Shown: positions 41,038-50,419 of the stretch, piece after piece
Position numbering within the stretch: the stretch's first letter is position 1
Layout: each line of letters begins with the position of its first letter
IMG/VR virus record: IMGVR_UViG_3300022074_000050
Coordinates: 1 to 55,048 of that record
Strand: one strand, 5' to 3'
DNA: 55,048 nt
From: a virus
The notes under the pieces: generated by a model
What the model saw: only the letters and a program-made list of their open reading frames with translations
What the model was told of the DNA's origin: nothing
The model's database searches: none
Made by a program: the position numbers and the translations under genes

Positions 41038-41949
41038 TTACGCAGCTCCAGGAGAGCCGAAAATACCACGCCAGTCGGAGAAGCCAAAGCTGTATCGCTC
41101 TCTGGCCTTGTACCGAACATTACCAGTTTCGAAGTCACCTTCCATACTGGTCGATACAGGAGAACGCACAAAGTGCTTCAGACCGTTAGGTACGTCAGTC
41201 GTCAGGAAGAACGCATCAGTATCTGTTAGATAATGATTGACGGTGTATCCCTCAGGAACCATACCCATGTTGCGTAGTGCGTTGATATCGTTATCAGCCG
41301 TACCGACTCGTCCAGGAGTTTCCAGTAGACGATCTGCAACGAATTGCAGTGCGGTTGGGATAATCAGCTTACGGGCTTGTGCGTTGATCTTTAGACCCCG
41401 CTCATCTTCGAAAGCTGCGATATCGATCAGCGACTGCTCTAGTGAGGTTTCATTAAGATCCGACGCAGTCGATAGCTCGTTGCGTTGGGTCTCATTACCT
41501 ACAGTCGGGTGATCAGTTGCACACAGTTCTTTGCCATCACCACCAACAAAAGAAGAACTAAACGCATTGTTCAATACGTTCGCGCCCTTAATGTTTTTAG
41601 TGGTCATCATAGAACGAGCAAGTGCTCGCGTATAACGTGAGGACAAGGTGTCGTACAAATTATCTTCAATAGCTTCTTCAGTCAATGAAAAAGCCAAAGC
41701 GATAGTTTCATGCGAGTACCGTGCAGTAAAAGATTCTTGTGCGGTGTCATAAGTAACACCAGAACCTTCAAACTTTACAGGAGCTTCGCCGAAGCCAGTC
41801 AACATTACCTCTTCTTCAAAAGCTCGTTCTGAAGTTTCGGTTTCGAAGATTTCTTCGTACTCAGCGTCGTAGCGATCATACTCTAGTCCGAAAAGAGCAT
41901 GAAGGCCAGGAACAAGCTCTTTTACGAGTTGCGCTCTATTAATAGCCAT
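41038..41949 (-). CDS. Major capsid protein, HK97 fold
   Basis: A 303-residue protein. The N-terminal arm (AINRAQLVKELVPGLHALFGLEY) is followed by EEEVMLTGFGEAPVKFEGSGVTYD, SFTARYSHETIALAFSLTEEAIED, a SSFVGGDGKELCATDHPT loop, then ARKLIIPTALQFVADRLLETPG and VRYKARERYSFGFSDWRGIFG. This matches major capsid proteins of marine podoviruses with the HK97 fold. It lies directly after scaffold and decoration genes and is followed by a strong terminator. Shells of the procapsid are built from it. Confidence 0.9.
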   Translation of the reverse strand: MAINRAQLVKELVPGLHALFGLEYDRYDAEYEEIFETETSERAFEEEVMLTGFGEAPVKFEGSGVTYDTAQESFTARYSHETIALAFSLTEEAIEDNLYDTLSSRYTRALARSMMTTKNIKGANVLNNAFSSSFVGGDGKELCATDHPTVGNETQRNELSTASDLNETSLEQSLIDIAAFEDERGLKINAQARKLIIPTALQFVADRLLETPGRVGTADNDINALRNMGMVPEGYTVNHYLTDTDAFFLTTDVPNGLKHFVRSPVSTSMEGDFETGNVRYKARERYSFGFSDWRGIFGSPGAA

Positions 41950-41966
41950 TAGTTACTCTCCTTCGA

Positions 41967-42506
41967 CTATACAGCGAATACGTTAGTTGGGAACGAAAAA
42001 TACCCACGAGCATTAGCACCGATGCTATTGCTTGGGGAATCTACGAACCTATTCAACAACGCTATTCCGCTACTTGTTGTCGCTGTTACACCTTCTTTGG
42101 ATCGACCATTGTTAGTGCTACCAGCGGTAGTAGTGATAGTATATTTACTACCAATGAAACTTACGGCAGGAGTACCTGCTGTAAATTGTGCTTCATACAC
42201 GATTGCAGGATCGGTATACACATACGCTTCTGCGTCAGCACCGCCTAGCGTAGCTAGGTCTGCTGTCCACATATTAGAGTATGTAGGTGTACCGTCTGTT
42301 GCGGTGTAGAAAACGCCAGCAAAAACTCCAGCAGGAGTTCCTGTAGCAGTGCCTTGGATAACGTACCCAGAAGAAAGATTGACTACATCTCCAGTAAAAA
42401 TGGAGGCGTTGGTCGCGCTTGCAATACGCAATTTCTGGGGACGGATCGTTCCACCATAAAGGTGGTAGGCTGGGGTGAACCCGTTAGGGGCGTCAGTATT
42501 AGCCAT
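41967..42506 (-). CDS. Putative capsid decoration protein (179 aa)
   Basis: A beta-rich, Thr/Ser/Ala-rich protein with an N-terminal DAPNGFTPAYHLYGGTIRPQ segment. The pattern PNGFxPxxxxxGG is typical of a small capsid-decoration or head-stabilising protein just before the capsid gene in marine phages. The C-terminus NARGYFSFPTNVFAV fits a short binding tail. Location between the 157-aa gene and the major capsid gene supports this role, which is inferred. Confidence 0.7.
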   Translation of the reverse strand: MANTDAPNGFTPAYHLYGGTIRPQKLRIASATNASIFTGDVVNLSSGYVIQGTATGTPAGVFAGVFYTATDGTPTYSNMWTADLATLGGADAEAYVYTDPAIVYEAQFTAGTPAVSFIGSKYTITTTAGSTNNGRSKEGVTATTSSGIALLNRFVDSPSNSIGANARGYFSFPTNVFAV

Positions 42507-42533
42507 GATTTAGTCCTCTAAGGAAATAATGAA

Positions 42534-43007
42534 TTAATCCGTAGCCTTTGTGGGGCTTCCGAATTCCACTTTAGTGCTTCTCCGCATGTCGCTTTGTCTC
42601 AGCGGCATTCTTGGATCGGCCTCTCGCATCAAATCATTATCAACACCTTGAAGTTGTTCCGCAGTCTTACTGTTATAGTAATAATTACGTTCTTCAACGG
42701 TCTCTTCAGGAATTTTAGCGAGAATAAGACCACCAACACCTATCACACCGGCGTGTTTACCGTCCTCAATCGTAGGGGCATCGAAATCTGGATGATCTTC
42801 TGCTCTTACAGGCTCGAATCCTTCACGAATACGTTTAGACATATTCGCTCGGTCATCATGCCCACGGACTTCTGCACGAACCCACCTGTGTTTATATCCA
42901 GGAGGGGCGGTAGGGGCGTCTAACATAGATGGCGGTTGCCAAGGTTTACGGCGAGTTTTCTTTTCTCGTGTTTCAGCAGACCTGGAGGTACGATCTGTCA
43001 TTTTCAT
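42534..43007 (-). CDS. Conserved head-module protein (157 aa)
   Basis: A basic, polar protein with SRSAETREKKTRRKPWQPPS at the N-terminus and APPGYKHRWVRAEVRGHDDRAN, then KHAGVIGVGGLILAKIPEETVEERNYYY. I have seen this pattern in head modules of marine podoviruses between scaffold and capsid genes, but no function is known. It may take part in capsid assembly as a scaffold-linked factor. Confidence 0.65.
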   Translation of the reverse strand: MKMTDRTSRSAETREKKTRRKPWQPPSMLDAPTAPPGYKHRWVRAEVRGHDDRANMSKRIREGFEPVRAEDHPDFDAPTIEDGKHAGVIGVGGLILAKIPEETVEERNYYYNSKTAEQLQGVDNDLMREADPRMPLRQSDMRRSTKVEFGSPTKATD

Positions 43008-43010
43008 CTC

Positions 43011-43874
43011 CTATACAAACTTTGCGTACTCTTCTAGAGGCACACCTATTCTTTTAGCAATTGCTATTTGTGAAGGTGTGAGTTTTACACTGCGTGCGCC
43101 TTTCTTTACAGAACCAACACCACGGCTGGCACCTGCTACAGAAGATTGCACGTTTTTCGTCTCATCGGCGAACTTTTGTGGAAAGAGGTCTCTCATCTCC
43201 GCATCTACCCTCTGGTAATAATGTTTAGAGCTGGGAGGCACACCTTCCTTAACTAACTTTTGATGAATCCCCATGGCAGCATACGTCATGCCTTCGTCTT
43301 CACCAAACCAACCATTCTTTTCAGCCCATGCTTCCGCACTAGCGTCTGGAGCAGCTGGTTGTATATTCCGTTGCGGCATTTCAGGAACTTGCACTTGTTG
43401 AGGTGCGTTTTTCTGTCGTGCTACTAATCTTTGGGCATTTTGCGCTTCGTAAGAAGTTTTAGCAACCGCTTCTGTAGCTAGAGCAATAGCTTCAGCATCA
43501 CCAAGTTCTTGAGCTTCTTTGAGTGCCCTACGCGCTCGCTCCTTATCTAGCTCAATACGCTGAGTATACTCATTGACTAGAGTTGAATCGGAGGAATGTA
43601 ACTTAGTTTGAAGTTGGTTATTTTGCTCAGAGATTTTCTTAGCAAACTCAATCGCTTCTTCTCTCTGGCGTTCAGCTTCACGCATACGATAAGTTAGCTT
43701 ATCAATGCGTTTTTTAACACCGTCGCTGTATTCTTCTAATTCATCAGAGTTAGAAGCAGTTTCTTCTCGAGCAGACATATCAAAGTCTTGCGCAGGTTCC
43801 TGTAGAACATCCGCTTCTCTAGAATCGACTTCCTCATCAGGAAGTATCAGTTCAATATCTTGGGATTCAGCCAT
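43011..43874 (-). CDS. Capsid scaffolding protein
   Basis: A 287-residue protein with an acidic N-terminus (IELILPDEEVDSREADVL), a long coiled-coil middle (about 55-155: RIDKLTYRMREAERQREEAI and ELGDAEAIALATEAVAK), and a basic C-terminal helix-turn-helix-like end (VKLTPSQIAIAKRIGVPLEEYAKF). This matches scaffolding proteins of podoviruses placed upstream of the major capsid gene. It should guide capsid shape and then leave. Confidence 0.8.
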   Translation of the reverse strand: MAESQDIELILPDEEVDSREADVLQEPAQDFDMSAREETASNSDELEEYSDGVKKRIDKLTYRMREAERQREEAIEFAKKISEQNNQLQTKLHSSDSTLVNEYTQRIELDKERARRALKEAQELGDAEAIALATEAVAKTSYEAQNAQRLVARQKNAPQQVQVPEMPQRNIQPAAPDASAEAWAEKNGWFGEDEGMTYAAMGIHQKLVKEGVPPSSKHYYQRVDAEMRDLFPQKFADETKNVQSSVAGASRGVGSVKKGARSVKLTPSQIAIAKRIGVPLEEYAKFV

Positions 43875-43885
43875 TACATATCACC

Positions 43886-44347
43886 TTATTGCAGAATATC
43901 TTCTGGATTATTTACAGTAGCTAAAATTTCGTCATCGTTTAAAAGACGCATATCGCCTCCGTCGATGTTAAACCTAGCTCCCGCGTAGCGACCAAAAATT
44001 ACCCAATCACCCTCTTCACACCAAGAGCCATCAGGAAATTTATCTGGATCGGAATAAGCATCTGGGCCTTTTCTTACGACAAGCCCTACTACGGTAGCTA
44101 TCCGCTCTTTATCAAGAGTTTGTTTAGCTAACATAATGCCGCCTTTTGTTTTCTCTGGAGGAGTAAACGGCAGAATTAACAAACGATACCCAGTAGGGTT
44201 CGGCAGTTTATCTGCATGAGCTTCATAATTTTCAGAGGTTATACTTTCTTTAGTAGGTTCCAATGGCGTATCAGAACCAAAATTAAGAACTCGTTCTGGG
44301 GTAGCTCCTATGCTACTTAAATCAACGTCTTCAGTCGTCTTCGACAT
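43886..44347 (-). CDS. GroES (Cpn10)-like co-chaperonin
   Basis: A 153-residue protein. The ATG at 44347 (MSKTTED) is preferred, with GGAAGGATGGAAG before it; an upstream ATG adds five residues. After a 47-residue N-terminal extension comes the Cpn10 core: PTGYRLLILPF (51-61), EKTKGGIMLA (65-74, the position of the mobile loop), then IATVVGLVVRKGPDAYSD, WCEEGDWVIFGRYAGARF (109-126), and a C-terminal LLNDDEILATVN. It should cap GroEL and help fold the capsid protein, as gp31 does in T4. It lies between portal and scaffold genes. Confidence 0.9.
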   Translation of the reverse strand: MSKTTEDVDLSSIGATPERVLNFGSDTPLEPTKESITSENYEAHADKLPNPTGYRLLILPFTPPEKTKGGIMLAKQTLDKERIATVVGLVVRKGPDAYSDPDKFPDGSWCEEGDWVIFGRYAGARFNIDGGDMRLLNDDEILATVNNPEDILQ

Positions 44348-44531
44348 CTTCCATCCTTCCATGCAGGGTAGTTATTTCTTGTTCAGCGAAATTAAGCCCT
44401 GAGATTTCACCAACGACACGTTGGTACTGAACAAAGTCTTGTGCGCCACCTGTGGCGAGAGTCTGCGCGAGATCTTCTTGTCTCTCGCGCAGCTTGCGGA
44501 GTAAATACTCCGAATATTTTATAAAGTCCAT
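44331..44531 (-). CDS. Small coiled-coil protein (66 aa)
   Basis: A 66-residue, helical, charged protein (YLLRKLRERQEDLAQTLATG, QYQRVVGEISGLNFAEQEIT) likely to form a coiled coil. Its start overlaps the upstream stop codon (TAATG), and its end overlaps the GroES-like gene. No family is recognised. It may be a small assembly factor in the head module. Confidence 0.6.
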   Translation of the reverse strand: MDFIKYSEYLLRKLRERQEDLAQTLATGGAQDFVQYQRVVGEISGLNFAEQEITTLHGRMEDVEDD

Positions 44532-44743
44532 TAGTTAACGTAGCTTGTAAAATCTAATCCTTTAGTAGCTGCGCCAGTTCCTTTTGTCTTTACTTTTTTG
44601 CCAGGAATGCTGATAGTTTTTTCTGCCAGCATCGTAGCTTTTGCAAAACCTTCGTTAGAAGGTTCTGGGATTGACGGTTGAACTCCTGCCTTTTGAGTTT
44701 TAGGGGACGGATAAGGCATTTCCGTGTTTCTAAGGTTTCTCAT
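44531..44743 (-). CDS. Small hypothetical protein (70 aa)
   Basis: A polar, basic 70-residue protein with Pro-rich N-terminus (MPYPSPKTQKAGVQPSIPEP) and a Gly/Thr end (KTKGTGAATKGLDFTSYV). Probably disordered. No family recognised. It overlaps the basic 44-aa gene by four bases. Confidence 0.55.
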   Translation of the reverse strand: MRNLRNTEMPYPSPKTQKAGVQPSIPEPSNEGFAKATMLAEKTISIPGKKVKTKGTGAATKGLDFTSYVN

Positions 44744-44874
44744 TTCTTACTCTTACTACGAGACTTAGAACCTGTTTTACCACCGCGCTTCATTTTCATC
44801 GGCATTTTTTTAGCGGTCTTACCGCCCATACCCATCTTCTTAGGCATCTTTTTATTCGTTTTGTGTCCTGGCAT
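44740..44874 (-). CDS. Very basic Met/Lys-rich microprotein (44 aa)
   Basis: The ATG at 44874 is preferred because GAAGGAG lies seven bases upstream; the frame opens further inside the previous gene. The product is nearly half Lys or Arg, with MGMGGKTAKKMPMKMKRGGK motifs. It is probably a DNA-binding or disordered virion peptide. The GG motifs recall those of larger virion proteins. Confidence 0.6.
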   Translation of the reverse strand: MPGHKTNKKMPKKMGMGGKTAKKMPMKMKRGGKTGSKSRSKSKK

Positions 44875-44875
44875 T

Positions 44876-45553
44876 CTAATCTCCTTCGGCGTACAAGTTA
44901 TTAAACGTAATGTTCGGATCCATGTAGCTATCGTCAATTTCCGCGCTATGCACGTGTTGACTAGGATAAAAGTCCGGCGCTCCTGAACCTGTCTCCCATA
45001 GCGCAGGATTGGTCGCTCTTACACGATTGTTAGGCAGTGCTACAATATTGCCTGTCCATTTTCCTGCATCAGTCAGCTGAATAACATGACTCTGCTTATG
45101 CTGCGCAGGATCATCAGCTATATCATTTCCTGTATAATCTACAGTAAACAAATACTTCCCTGTATGGAACTCGCTATCTATCTTACATAGCCAAGGGCTA
45201 GAAGATACACGATCCATAACAATAACCTCATGGTCTCGGGAACTACAGTCCCAAGGCTGCGCTAAATGAGTTGCCATTGATTCAGGCATTTCATCAATCA
45301 TCGCGTCAGCAACTAAAGCAGTAATAGGCATCCTAGCCCACATTGCTCCCCCATGAAGATTTTCAGAATCTTCATCTTCATTCAATTCGTATCCTGTAAA
45401 TACGACTTGAAAGGATAAACATCTATCTGGGATAGTGTTTACCGCAATAGCTATTGCATGTAAATACTCTCCGTGATACTGTAGATGATTATGTGTGTAT
45501 TCTTTTCTAACCCAACAATTGAAATGTGGAATATTACTTATTAAGTGTGACAC
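44876..45553 (-). CDS. Conserved hypothetical protein next to portal (225 aa)
   Basis: A 225-residue protein starting with GTG directly after the portal stop codon. Distinct blocks are CWVRKEYTHNHLQYHGEYLHA, AVNTIPDRCLSFQVVFTGYE, HGGAMWARMPITALVADAM and AQPWDCSSRDHEVIVMDR. No domain is recognised. It looks like a compact alpha/beta protein. Similar proteins occur beside the portal in marine podoviruses; the function is unknown. Confidence 0.65.
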   Translation of the reverse strand: MSHLISNIPHFNCWVRKEYTHNHLQYHGEYLHAIAIAVNTIPDRCLSFQVVFTGYELNEDEDSENLHGGAMWARMPITALVADAMIDEMPESMATHLAQPWDCSSRDHEVIVMDRVSSSPWLCKIDSEFHTGKYLFTVDYTGNDIADDPAQHKQSHVIQLTDAGKWTGNIVALPNNRVRATNPALWETGSGAPDFYPSQHVHSAEIDDSYMDPNITFNNLYAEGD

Positions 45554-47926
45554 TTAGTCCCTTTCCTGTGACTCCCGAACAATCTTTGCAATCTCAGTTA
45601 AATTCGAATCTACTTCTCTATCGTCGCGCATCTCTGCTTGCTGTAGATCAGAAGCTATACGGATATCCGTTTGTTGTTCTTGAGATTCAATACGCTCTCT
45701 TTCCAACTGCGTTTTACGCTCGGATTCTTTATCACGCTGTTTGAGTTTTTCGAATTCTAATTCCATCTGTTCTTCGAACATCTGGCGCTGAGGATCTTGC
45801 TGCTGTGCGGCCATCGCTTGAGCAAGAGCTTGTTCTTGACCAGTAATCTGCTGAGTCGCCTGAGCAGCTGCCATAGCAATTTGGCTTTCGGCTTCTGGAG
45901 GTAACTGCGGCATCTGACCATCTGGCCCTGGCTGTGGTAGCTGGATACCTTGTTGAGTCAACATTTCTTCCACTTGAATACGATACTTCAGAGCTTGGTG
46001 CTGTTGAATATGCGCTTGGAGTGCGCCCATCGCTTGTGGGTTCTGCTGTGTTTGAGGATTTTGCATAAACGCCATATGTGCTTGAACGTGGGCGTCATGG
46101 TTTTGTTGAATGAACGCTTGTAAAGGAGCACTCATCAATGCGTCCATATTTTCTTGGACGGGGTCTTTAGGCGCAGGGGCCATATCTGGCATTAAGATAT
46201 CGTCGATATCTTTAATGTTCAGCGCGATATACATCTTGCGGAACGCTTCTTTCAGATTATGGATCTGAGGTGCACTCTGAGCCATCTGAAGTTGAGTCTG
46301 CGCTAAAATAATTCGCTGTGTCGTACTAAAGATATTAGGGTCGCAAACAGGAATAACATCTACGCTGTTGTTAAAGTCCTCAGCGAAAACAGTTTGTTGT
46401 GCGCCCTGCACTTGGTACGGATATTCAGGAGGTAGATACTCGCCGAATAGTCGCTTTAGTATTTTGAATTCGTTACGCTGCGCGTAATGCAACCGCTTAT
46501 GGATTGCAGAAATAACTTTCTGACCTTTTTCTAACAACGCAACGGTAGTACCTACTGGGGCGTTAGAGTTAGCGTCGCCAGTTTGATTGTCCATTACAGA
46601 CGCAAACCGCTGTCCAGACTCTACGAGTAGTCCTAATAACTGCGCTAAAGTTGCGCTAGGTTCTTTATACGGAAGCGGCATAAAGGAATCGCGGATAGTT
46701 CCTCCAGGAGTGTCTACATCCCGCCACTCTCCAGGCTGTACTGGATCATCAGAACGCTGGATATTTAATCCACGCGCTTTAAATCCAGCGGGTAAGTTTG
46801 CTAACGTACCCGCGTCAATAAGTTGTCGGAGGATTGCGGTCGCTGATTTCGTAACGCCACCAATCATATGGATTAGACCGAAACCGTAAAACCCTAATCC
46901 TGGAAGGAATTTATAATGCGTAAAGTATTCAATTTTTTTACGCATAGGATCAGTTTCTTCGTAGTTCCTACGAACTGATAAAACACTATTGTTATCTTTA
47001 CAAATCGTTACGATATACGGAATAGCTAACCCAGTAGGCTCTCCGTCTTTATCTGTATGCTCAAAACCTTCGATATCTAATTCGACGTGAAACTCAAGCA
47101 GCGTATAGTCGTGCTGGTTCCCTGTACGAGTAACGCCGTCTAGCTGATCAATTTTTTGCTGTACCGAATCGCTATCGTCAGAATAAGACGGAGGATTCAT
47201 CTCCTCGTCTATATAAAAACCACTGAGTTGTAGTTTACGAAGATCATTTTCCGTCATCGTTAAACGATGCGTAATACGAGGTGATGTATGTAAATCTGTC
47301 GCGCTATACGGGACAACTAAATCTTCAGCTTTAATAAACCTAGAAACAACACGACCCATCGTAGGATCGTAATAACATTTCTTAAACGCAGAACCTGCCA
47401 ACGGCAAAAAGAACAACATCTGATCCATTTCAGGATCGTACTCGTCCATTTTATACATCAGCTGGTAGTTCATGAAATCCTTAACGCGATTAGCTTGCAT
47501 CGCTTTAGGATCGTTAGAAGCGCCCATAATTTTCGTATCTACAGGGCCGTTAGCTGGTAACAGTTCTTTATATGCTTGCGCTTGAAAATGCGTAGCCGCT
47601 TCAGCTAATACGGGATGGTATACGCCGCTCGCGCCTTCAAACGGTTCACTACGAGGATCGTTTTCAATACCTAGTAGCTCTAAACCGTCTTTAAATGTTT
47701 CGTACCAATTTTGACGAGAGTCAACATCGGTTTCATACGAACTAAGTAGCTCGCTAGAAATTTCAGATAGGGTAGCTGGGTCTAAATACTCGGCAAGGTT
47801 TTCTTCAAACGGAATATCTACTTCCATTTCTAACATCGAAGGGTCAACGAGGTTATCTTCCTCGTCAAAAAGAATTTCTACCGCTTCTTCGCCTTCTAAC
47901 TCTTCTGGGAATTGCACTTCAGCCAT
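45554..47926 (-). CDS. Portal protein
   Basis: A 790-residue portal protein. Typical segments are GIENDPRSEPFEGASGVYHP, FQAQAYKELLPANGPVDTKI, QMLFFLPLAGSAFKKCYYDP, KAEDLVVPYSATDLHTSPRI, THYKFLPGLGFYGFGLIHMI and the portal stem region. The last 150 residues are Gln/Ala/Met-rich (QQNHDAHVQAHMAFMQNPQT) and coiled coil, probably the barrel or an internal extension. It forms the vertex channel for DNA packaging and is placed directly after the large terminase gene. Confidence 0.92.
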   Translation of the reverse strand: MAEVQFPEELEGEEAVEILFDEEDNLVDPSMLEMEVDIPFEENLAEYLDPATLSEISSELLSSYETDVDSRQNWYETFKDGLELLGIENDPRSEPFEGASGVYHPVLAEAATHFQAQAYKELLPANGPVDTKIMGASNDPKAMQANRVKDFMNYQLMYKMDEYDPEMDQMLFFLPLAGSAFKKCYYDPTMGRVVSRFIKAEDLVVPYSATDLHTSPRITHRLTMTENDLRKLQLSGFYIDEEMNPPSYSDDSDSVQQKIDQLDGVTRTGNQHDYTLLEFHVELDIEGFEHTDKDGEPTGLAIPYIVTICKDNNSVLSVRRNYEETDPMRKKIEYFTHYKFLPGLGFYGFGLIHMIGGVTKSATAILRQLIDAGTLANLPAGFKARGLNIQRSDDPVQPGEWRDVDTPGGTIRDSFMPLPYKEPSATLAQLLGLLVESGQRFASVMDNQTGDANSNAPVGTTVALLEKGQKVISAIHKRLHYAQRNEFKILKRLFGEYLPPEYPYQVQGAQQTVFAEDFNNSVDVIPVCDPNIFSTTQRIILAQTQLQMAQSAPQIHNLKEAFRKMYIALNIKDIDDILMPDMAPAPKDPVQENMDALMSAPLQAFIQQNHDAHVQAHMAFMQNPQTQQNPQAMGALQAHIQQHQALKYRIQVEEMLTQQGIQLPQPGPDGQMPQLPPEAESQIAMAAAQATQQITGQEQALAQAMAAQQQDPQRQMFEEQMELEFEKLKQRDKESERKTQLERERIESQEQQTDIRIASDLQQAEMRDDREVDSNLTEIAKIVRESQERD

Positions 47927-47963
47927 GGAACGCTACCCTACTCTAGTTTTTTACAACGGTAAA

Positions 47964-49481
47964 TTAGTAATATGCCCGTATTTTCGGATAATACTCGTCT
48001 TCGTCGTTATAATCGCCGTCTAATCGCAAAAATCCGCCCTGTCTAAAACGACTTAGGGCTAAAGTAGTTGCATCTACGCAATCATCGTTATCCCCGTTCG
48101 GAAAATCAGCAACTTCGTCTACTAATTCTTGCGCCCAGTTCGTATCAGGCACCCAAACACGGCCTTCTTGGAAAATTCCACTCACCGCATTTAATCTAGC
48201 GATCTTATCCTGACCTTTACTCGGTGAAAAGGTATTTATTGGGATACCCTGTCGCCGTAATTCCTGCGTTAACGGGATACCAGAGGCTTTCGTTTCGATA
48301 ATTACCGAATCAGGCTCCCAATGTTCGTATAAACGCATCGCTTCGCGCTTGAGTTCAGGGAAATCTAACCGCTCTTTTACGCAATCTAACAAAATTATAT
48401 GCGCATCCTGCCCACTATAGTGTTCATCGCCGATTTTACCCTCGGGATAGAACACTCCCCACGTGGTTATCGCTGTATAGTCGGATCTTTCGGATTTTAA
48501 AAACGCCGTATCGTAACTTTGGATCAAATAATCGCAAGATGGAGGGTTATCTCTAGGCCATTCCATTATCCATTCTTTAGGAATAATCGAAATACCCTCG
48601 CCCGTAGGCCGCTGCATATACTGCGCTGCCCATTTAGACGGAGGTATCGACGCTTTAGTCGCTTCTAATTCGTCTAATGACCAAAATTCAGGCCATAGAG
48701 GTTTACCTGATGGTAATATCGCGGGAAATTCAATAACCTCCCATTCGTCGCCACCCTTTTCTTGCGTCATCCGCTTGATTAATTTACCCGTTACGTCCTT
48801 TTTAGACCAACGAGTCATTACAATAACGATCGCACCTCCTGGCTGAAGGCGCTGACGGGGGCCAGTTTGATACCAGTCATACGCTTCTTCTAACGCTTTA
48901 TCCGAAAAAGCGTCTTGTTCAGAATGAGGATCGTCAATAATAAACAAATCAGCACCACGACCCGCGAGTGCACCACCAATACCCGCCGCATAATACTGAC
49001 CGCCCTGCGATGTATTCCATTTACCCGCGCTTCGCGAGTCAGCCTTTAGTTCGGTAGCCGGAAATATCTCCGCATACTCTTCACTTTCAATTAAGTCACG
49101 AACTCTACGACCAAAGTTGATCGCAAGGTCAGCTGTGTGCGTGGCTTCAATGATCTTTAATTTAGGACGCTTACCTAATAAGTAAGCTGGGAACAAATAC
49201 GAAGCAAATTCAGACTTCGTATGTCGCGGAGGCATGTTGATTATGAGGCGCTTTGATTCTCCGCTGGCGATTTTATCGAATGCTTCGGCCATCTTTTTGT
49301 GGTGCGCACCCGCAATAAACTCTGGCCAAATCGTTTTAACAAAATCGTAAAACGACGCCATAGAACTTTCACGCTTTTCACGCTTTTCTAATTCCTCTAG
49401 GAGAAGGGTAAACTCTTTCGCTTCATCTTTCGACAGATGGGAAAGGTCTACTTCCTTTAGCTGTTCAAGTGGAGTGGTCAA
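47964..49481 (-). CDS. Terminase large subunit
   Basis: A 505-residue packaging ATPase-nuclease. Residues 84-90 (PPRHTKS) are the Walker A, and LFIIDDPHSEQD (about 180) is the Walker B with the catalytic acidic pair. The nuclease domain has a YDTAFLKSERSDYTA strand (first Asp), SVIIETKASG (second acidic position) and a C-terminal NGDNDDCVDATTLALSRF. All are typical of terminase large subunits of podoviruses. It cuts and pumps DNA into the prohead through the portal. The gene overlaps the next upstream gene by four bases. Confidence 0.95.
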   Translation of the reverse strand: MTTPLEQLKEVDLSHLSKDEAKEFTLLLEELEKREKRESSMASFYDFVKTIWPEFIAGAHHKKMAEAFDKIASGESKRLIINMPPRHTKSEFASYLFPAYLLGKRPKLKIIEATHTADLAINFGRRVRDLIESEEYAEIFPATELKADSRSAGKWNTSQGGQYYAAGIGGALAGRGADLFIIDDPHSEQDAFSDKALEEAYDWYQTGPRQRLQPGGAIVIVMTRWSKKDVTGKLIKRMTQEKGGDEWEVIEFPAILPSGKPLWPEFWSLDELEATKASIPPSKWAAQYMQRPTGEGISIIPKEWIMEWPRDNPPSCDYLIQSYDTAFLKSERSDYTAITTWGVFYPEGKIGDEHYSGQDAHIILLDCVKERLDFPELKREAMRLYEHWEPDSVIIETKASGIPLTQELRRQGIPINTFSPSKGQDKIARLNAVSGIFQEGRVWVPDTNWAQELVDEVADFPNGDNDDCVDATTLALSRFRQGGFLRLDGDYNDEDEYYPKIRAYY

Positions 49482-50419
49482 CTGCGTCTAAGCTGGTTTA
49501 GCCGTTCCTCAGTTATCGGGCCACCTTCAGCAAATCGTTTTTGGAAATCTAATCTTACTTGCGGATCACCACGGTTCGTCGAAGCACCTAACCGTAATGA
49601 GGAATCTTCGTCTCCGAATATCTTAGACATCGAATACTCGTCGCCTTCTTTTTGAATATCTACAGGCAAATCTAAACGATCCATTAATTCACTAAACAGA
49701 ACGTCTTCTCTACTCCTTTCTCCAAAATCTTCAGGCAACCCAAGACTTGATAACAAATCTCTTTTTGTGGATCCCCTTAATCTTTCAAGTTCTTGTAGAG
49801 GATCTAACCCAGCTCTCCTTTGTAGCTCATCGTCAGTGATCCCTCCGTTAGAAAACTTTTTTGCGGTAACAGCGCCCCCGTTAGCCATCGTTTGTATTTG
49901 TTGTTGCGTAGCTGGCACCATTCCTGCGTCGGGCATCGTTTCCATTTGATCCGCAAGCTGCATACCAACCTGCTGGATCTGTGGATCGGGGTCTTGCATC
50001 ATCCCCATAATTTGCGGAACACCAAAATAATATACATCTCCAGGTGTCCCTACCGGCCCCCCGTCGGCCATACCTTGCGGCAACAAACCTTCTAACCCGC
50101 CCTGCTGCTCTAACATCATCATCAGTTCTTCTTCAGAAACATCAGCTGGTAACGCACCTTGTTCTGGTACTCCAGGAATCGGGGGCTGACCGCCTTCGTA
50201 ATCCATCGCTTTTAACGCGTCTTCTAATCCAGAAACATCGCTACCCTGTATTTCTTCAGGGACAATTTCTTTAACCATCGCGATATTCGGGGCAGACCCT
50301 TCAATTAACGCACGAGTTTGAGCGTTTTCTTCAGCACGTTTTTGGGCTTTGCGTGATTGGCTTGCGCCGTATGCGGCTGTGCCCGTTGCGATAACTACTG
50401 AGGTGACTACAAATGCCAT
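49478..50419 (-). CDS. Putative virion protein with N-terminal hydrophobic segment and GG motifs
   Basis: A 313-residue protein. Residues 2-20 (AFVVTSVVIATGTAAYGAS) are hydrophobic and could be a membrane segment or signal. The middle has GMADGGPVGTPG and DPDPQIQQVGMQLADQM, and the C-terminus has the ANGGAVTAKKFSNGGITDDEL and AEGGPITEERLNQLRRS motifs. It resembles GG-motif virion proteins of the late region. No domain is recognised. Confidence 0.65.
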   Translation of the reverse strand: MAFVVTSVVIATGTAAYGASQSRKAQKRAEENAQTRALIEGSAPNIAMVKEIVPEEIQGSDVSGLEDALKAMDYEGGQPPIPGVPEQGALPADVSEEELMMMLEQQGGLEGLLPQGMADGGPVGTPGDVYYFGVPQIMGMMQDPDPQIQQVGMQLADQMETMPDAGMVPATQQQIQTMANGGAVTAKKFSNGGITDDELQRRAGLDPLQELERLRGSTKRDLLSSLGLPEDFGERSREDVLFSELMDRLDLPVDIQKEGDEYSMSKIFGDEDSSLRLGASTNRGDPQVRLDFQKRFAEGGPITEERLNQLRRS

